Below, piece by piece: positions 63,819-64,000 of a stretch of DNA of 64,000 nucleotides. The position numbers were made by a program, and so were the translations under genes. The DNA comes from Bacteroidota bacterium (lineage in GTDB: Bacteria > Bacteroidota > Bacteroidia > 2-12-FULL-35-15). How positions within the stretch are numbered: the first letter of the stretch is position 1; every line of letters begins with the position of its first letter. Under the pieces are notes generated by a model. The model ran no database searches. It was not told the origin of the DNA and worked only from the letters and a program-made list of their open reading frames with translations. The stretch is from positions 1 to 64,000 of the forward strand of contig CANFRC010000007.1 of the NCBI GenBank assembly GCA_947449315.1, read 5' to 3'.

Positions 63819-64000
63819 TTAATACGCTTTGGAATTCAGATCTTTTATAGACCCAAAGCCAATCACATCTCTTACGTCACTTTCTTCATTCAGCTCCGCG
63901 CCACGAATCAATTTCGTTGTTCCGAATTTATCTTTCAGTGAATAAACCGTTTTACGCAATTTATCTTTTTTGCTGTTGTCCTCAAACATGCCGTATTGAA
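63819..64000 (-). CDS. dinB: DNA polymerase IV (Y-family), C-terminal part, partial
   Basis: Reading leftward from the window edge, the frame gives QYGMFEDNSKKDKLRKTVYS then LKDKFGTTKLIRGAEL and stops after IKDLNSKAY. The pattern (L/M)FED...KKxKLxKxxxxLKDKFGxxxLIRG is the usual end of Bacteroidota DinB/Y-family polymerases, after the little-finger domain. The catalytic part lies beyond the window. Its stop lies 241 bases from the M1-barrel gene start; that gap has no clear gene. Confidence 0.6.
   Translation of the reverse strand, partial: QYGMFEDNSKKDKLRKTVYSLKDKFGTTKLIRGAELNEESDVRDVIGFGSIKDLNSKAY

Overview
The window reads as a chromosomal segment of an AT-rich Bacteroidota bacterium, probably near the Flavobacteriia. 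This rests on promoters of the Bacteroidota type (TTG, 17-23 bases, then TAnnTTTG) instead of Shine-Dalgarno sites, lipoproteins with short lipoboxes, a type IX secretion (T9SS) sorting tail, and Bacteroidota-restricted families such as DUF5916, putative porin, head-GIN, DUF6340 and DUF4834. I see no insertion sequence, prophage, CRISPR array or tRNA.

Layout. 1-616: 3' end of a 23S rRNA, a 5S rRNA and the operon terminator. 0.6-11.5 kb: envelope proteins (porin-like barrel, DUF5916 barrel, three lipoproteins) around dnaB and a periplasmic protein often mislabelled 'asparagine synthetase B'. 11.7-25 kb: a giant thioester alpha-2-macroglobulin divergent from a Prc-type protease, then an ABC ATPase and a 1230-residue ABC permease fused to an M1 peptidase. 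25-36 kb: housekeeping genes (accA, ispE, an LptF/G permease, tgt, an envelope glycosyltransferase, a sigma factor, rsmG, an ABC exporter) plus a seven-repeat T9SS cargo protein. 36-46 kb: rpmH (53 codons), a short carB, two lipoproteins, DUF4834, an SDR, a 2OG-Fe(II) oxygenase and YfhO.

45.8-59.6 kb is a surface-glycan locus. Read leftward from 56.4 kb it encodes a DUF115/MptE-like protein, a CatB-like acetyltransferase, then pseB, pseC, pseF, a PhyH-type oxygenase, a membrane acyltransferase, a fused pseG-pseH, pseI and a flippase. That is a complete route to CMP-pseudaminic acid with possible tailoring enzymes. A divergent arm carries an FkbM methyltransferase, a GT2 and a second, paralogous flippase.

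59.6-64 kb: an unusual 1066-residue protein in which a secreted M1 metallopeptidase domain is followed by a C-terminal region with hallmarks of an Omp85-type outer-membrane barrel, with a TPR protein downstream in the same operon. The window ends in the 3' part of a probable Y-family DNA polymerase gene. The M1-barrel protein, a candidate surface-displayed peptidase built like type Vd autotransporters, is the most interesting object here; the pseudaminic acid locus comes second.
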